Shown one piece after another: positions 60,807 through 64,000 of a DNA stretch of 64,000 nt. This DNA comes from Histoplasma ohiense (Eukaryota; Ascomycota; Eurotiomycetes; Onygenales; Ajellomycetaceae), in NCBI GenBank assembly GCA_017607445.1, contig JAEVHH010000003.1:558001-622000 (forward strand). Direction: 5' to 3'. The position numbers and the translations under genes were made by a program. The notes under the pieces were generated by a model. It saw nothing but the letters and a program-made list of their open reading frames with translations, did not search any database and was not told where the DNA came from. Each line of letters begins with the position of its first letter. The stretch's first letter is position 1.

Positions 60807-62000
60807 ATCATTCTCACTGTTATCAGCAAAAAGTCCTAGTAAATCAATAAAACATCTAAATACCACTGTGTTCAGAGGTTTGATTAATCTGTCTGTCATC
60901 ATATCCTCAGTGAGAACATGTTTAATAGAAATAACACCTTCATTCAATTGTGTGTGAGAATAGTGGAAGCAAGTGTTGATATGCTTGCTGCATGCTATGA
61001 TCACAGCAACAGTAGCTAGATCAATCAAATCTTTATTATCTGTTCTGATAGACAAGAGATTCTTTGCTGTAATGAATTCTAGTTTCATCATTATATTGCA
61101 CAATCATATTGCTTCATGTACTGCTTTGCTAAGTGCCACATATTCTGCCTTATTTGAACTTAAAGAAACACAAGATTGTTTGAATGAATGTCATGAAATT
61201 GATGTATCTGCTAATTTGAATATGAAGCTCAAAGTAGATTTGCATTCATCATTCAATGATTCTGCTCAATTCAAATCTGTATAATCTATTGACAGATATG
61301 ATACATTGAGAAATTCATTGATTTCATTCTTGAGATCTTCATATAAAATGTCAAGATCACTCATTTCTTTTAGATATTGTATGATACAGAGAAGAGCTCT
61401 TCATATTTTAGATGTAGACACAGTATTCTTCTGTGCTAGTAGAGATACTGCTCACACAATATCTGAGTATAATTTGACTGTCAGATACTGCAAGCACTCT
61501 ACTCTATATTGATATTGTTCTTTGATGAATTCTTCTTTTTATTCTGACACAGAGATATCATCTATCTTCAACTCTTCAAATATTGATATAGAGACAGAGA
61601 CAGCATCATCTAGACAGAAATCTTGCACTAAACAATTGATATAGCATCTCAATGTCAATTTTATAGCATCATCAGAGCAATGTTCAACTTTCATATTTAA
61701 GTATTTCAAAGATTATTTTAAATCCTTAATTTCTAATTTATTGATGAGAGTGTTAACTAGTCAATTGACATCTGCTGAATCTTCTGCTATAATATGAAGG
61801 TCATCCATATAGATTGTTATATAAAGATGATTGTGTGACATATGATGCTATAGAGTAGAGTCATACAGACTAGATTTGAAATCATTCTCACAGAGTAATG
61901 CTATAAGAAAATCATATCAAATCTTAGCAGCAGAGTTCAATCTGTATAGAAAGTCTCCAACAGTACAAATCATCATATATAAAGTCCTCATCTCAAATCT
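60807..62000 (-). mobile_element. Ty1/copia retrotransposon pol relic
   Basis: Broken minus-strand coding region of a copia-type LTR retrotransposon. Reading from 62000 downward there is a segment like the YGLKQAPR block of reverse transcriptase (seen as YRLNSAAKI), then ITIYMDDLHIIAED, the catalytic YxDD motif, then SLKYLNMKVEHCS. At the 3' end, 61103-60804 carries the RNase H/C-terminal portion with ACSKHINTCFHYSHTQLNEG, ISIKHVLTEDMMTDRLIKPLN, the familiar copia ending. Several in-frame stops interrupt it, so it is dead. Upstream gag/integrase and both LTRs were not found; it is truncated or too decayed to see. It is a fungal element. Confidence 0.78.
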
Positions 62001-62827
62001 GATAGATTGCTGCTGTAAGAGATGGTTGTTGGTATAATTATGGAAGTAGTGTGAAGTATGTATATAGAATGTTAAGAAGGTAGCAATCTCTATTATTCAA
62101 AGCTAATCACTGATCTTCTAATATCTACAGATATCAGCAAGCATTATATAGATGATCTTCACATACTACAGCTATCTATAATATTATGTGTTATATCTCT
62201 TTTCATTAATTCTGATGTGTTCTGTGTTCTTCTATCATCATATAGCTATTTTCTAATATAGATATCTCTGTTGTATCTATTACAATTATCTCTCTTCTTC
62301 AAAGGCCTGGTTCTCAGAGCTTCTTACTGCAATGTGTGAAGTTCATAACATGTGCTGTGTGGTTAATATTGTATAGAGTTTGCAGAATTGAGCTGAATTA
62401 ATTGTTGAGATTAATTTCAAAGTATTGCTGTTTTGAAAGAATGTTTTTTCATCTCTGATGTCAATGCAGTTCAATTACAATTTAGATACAACTTCTGAAT
62501 CTCTTTTCTTTGACTTTTACATCAAAAAGTCATACTCTAACAAAATCATCACCATCATCACCACCAACAATTTTTTATTTAAAAAGAATACATCAATTTA
62601 TCAAACAAAGTACACTGTATCTTTCTATGCAATTTTTATTGTGAAATTCAAAGTTTTGATTGTGTGGTTGTGTTTTCCATTTTGAGTTGAGTTTTGTGTT
62701 GTTGCAATCTCTTTGATTAATATTGTAATATTGATTTCAATCTTCAATATCTGTTTTTCTTTCTTGTTGTTTTTGCTTCTCCTTCTTCTTTGAATAAGAT
62801 CTTGATACTAATTAAAGTTATGATAGA

Positions 62828-63969
62828 ATGTCAGAACCAGCTGTTTTCATTGCTGATTCAGAGTCTATAAAGAATGATATACTATCTGTCATCAAGAGTA
62901 TTTGCTTGAGTTGTCTGAAGAGATTGCAGAATCTCTCAGTATATTCTTACTTTGTGAATAATGAATAGATATGCTGTCATATCTGTCATATATCAAATAG
63001 AAGTTGTGCTGCTGTAAGTTTTCTTAAATTGAGATTGTTATAAATGCTAATGAGTTATAGATATCTGAGCATTTTCATGAAATCAGTCAATCTTTGATTG
63101 ATGAATTTCACAAGATGCTGCTCTCTGACAAAGTTCTGAATGAAAGATTTATTATGTATCAAACTGCTGTTGTGAGGTTTGTACTTGATGTGCAGATCTA
63201 TGAGAATGCAGATGGGATTCTAGAATTCTATATGAACTCTGATGATTTGTTATCACAGCAGAATATAGTATTCAATTATAGCAGTGTTTCAGAAAGTATG
63301 TTTTTGCATTCTGCTATTGTATTGATGTCATTCTTACTGGGTCAAGATCTTGGTACATTATTTGAGTTGATCAATAATGTAGACAAAGATGAGGAAGTGG
63401 ATGATTCTGTTGAAGTGTTAGAAAGAAACACAGCAGTATATTGCTGTTGTTGTATTTGACATTTGACAACATTTCTCTGCCATCATTGTGAGTCTGCTGA
63501 GGATTGATGTAAAAAATGCAAGCACTGCTCAGTGATGAAGCACATCTGTGTTCTGATAAGTTATTATTCAAAACAAATGTTTTTACAGTATATAATATTA
63601 ACTTTCTATTAGATGTCAGTGAATGCTGTTGAATTGACTCAGACAGTTATCAACACTGCTGAGAATCTAATTGTCACTGATGTGAATGTTTTGAATATTA
63701 ATGTTTTGCAGAGTGCTGTGACTGTGGCAGTTAGATTCTTTACTGTGAAGATCTGAGAGATTCAACAAGACAGTTCTTTTGAGACTTCAGCTGAAATGAT
63801 GATTGATGAGATTTCAGTGATTATATCACTGATCACAGCTCTCAAGTCATCATTGAAATGTCATGCTTCATCAGTTGAGAAAATTCAGAATAATAAGCAG
63901 GTTTGTCTTGATGATAATTTTTCAAATGACACTGATCAAGCTGAAACAGATCTGTTTTTTAATTCCTGA
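62828..63969 (+). pseudogene. CpG-depleted relic coding region with Cys motifs
   Basis: Plus-strand relic within the CpG-free block. A first frame opens at 62828 (MSEPAVFIADSESIKNDIL) and contains CCHICHISNRSCAAV before stops. A second frame runs from about 63061 to 63969, broken only by stops at 63457 (TGA), 63505 (TGA), a TAG near 63610 and TGA near 63754. It includes LGQDLGTLFELINN and CHHCESAED, CKKCKHCSVMKHIC, and ends near DQAETDLFF. The CxxC...CxxCxxC pattern suggests a small zinc-binding knuckle, as in gag-like or repeat-associated fungal proteins. Three of the four stops are TGA, consistent with former CGA arginine codons. The family is not recognised; it may belong to a different element from the copia relic. 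Confidence 0.45.
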
Positions 63970-64000
63970 ATGGAATAAGTATATTCAACAATCATCATCA

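Larger units (their letters stand above)
60744..64000. other. AT-rich block with no CpG dinucleotide
   Basis: Read by eye across all 3257 nt, CG does not occur once, while the flanking unique DNA has many. TG and CA dinucleotides are abundant, the products expected from deamination of methylated CpG. Two relic coding regions of opposite strand lie inside; 62001-62827 shows no recognisable coding sequence. The block runs off the right edge. Confidence 0.85.

Noticed and set aside
62458..62685. 75-codon plus-strand ORF, N/I/K/F rich
   Set aside because: Low-complexity AT-rich sequence in the CpG-free block; nothing to support a gene.

Overview
This is nuclear DNA of a filamentous ascomycete, most likely Eurotiomycetes and probably order Onygenales. 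The genes have short GT-AG introns, usually 50-150 nt and some down to 7-codon or 3-codon first exons. The proteins are fungal: Rad4, Sup35, Yap1-type bZIP, NPC1-type transporter, Kap123, and a deuterolysin (M35) protease. Long T or A homopolymer runs sit in introns and flanks, and the right end is a CpG-free, AT-rich retroelement relic. The genus is not resolved. No prokaryotic operons, CRISPR arrays, rRNA or convincing tRNA genes were seen. There are 19 supportable protein genes; exon structures were worked out by hand from splice signals, reading frame and family resemblance.

Layout. 1-3067: 3' part of RAD4 (+). 3847-5787: a conserved disordered fungal protein (+). 6260-7687: a BSD-domain protein (+). 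8649-11165 (-) and 11650-13885 (+): a six-exon RanGTP-binding protein and SUP35/eRF3, sharing a divergent promoter. 14396-15145 (-): TSR2, a ribosome biogenesis factor. 15146-17563: decayed DNA with a possible F-box fragment. 17564-20516 (+): a 901-aa alpha/beta hydrolase. 20996-22211 (-) and 22537-24239 (+): IND1 (complex I Fe-S assembly) and BFR2 (rRNA processing), again divergent. 25373-26517 (+): an SPF30-like Tudor splicing factor. 28926-30851 (+): a secreted protein with an internal duplication. 33617-35878 (+): the redox regulator YAP1, with repeat-bearing upstream DNA. 37613-40448 (+): a phosphoesterase-like (DUF2433) protein with an RGG tail. 41574-42863 (-): an M35 metalloprotease. 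44997-49017 (+): NCR1/NPC1. 49748-53485 (+): KAP123. 54195-55528 (-): a zinc-type (MDR) oxidoreductase. 56632-57928 (+): a second alpha/beta hydrolase. 58734-58898 (+): a 54-residue cysteine-rich protein ending in a CaaX-like box. 59380-60171 (-): a conserved fungal protein of unknown role.

60744-64000 contains no CpG dinucleotide at all. It holds a minus-strand Ty1/copia pol relic and a plus-strand relic coding region broken largely at TGA codons, consistent with loss of CpG by deamination.

Most genes are housekeeping and do not form one pathway. Several concern RNA and translation (SUP35, TSR2, BFR2, SPF30) or nuclear transport (RanGTP-binding protein, KAP123). The accessory character lies in the secreted duplicated protein, the M35 protease, the small CaaX protein and the right-hand relic block. 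I did not find a clearly new multi-gene system. The best candidates for something undescribed are the small CaaX protein, the duplicated secreted protein, and a set of stop-free in-frame introns, one of which splits the redox domain of YAP1.
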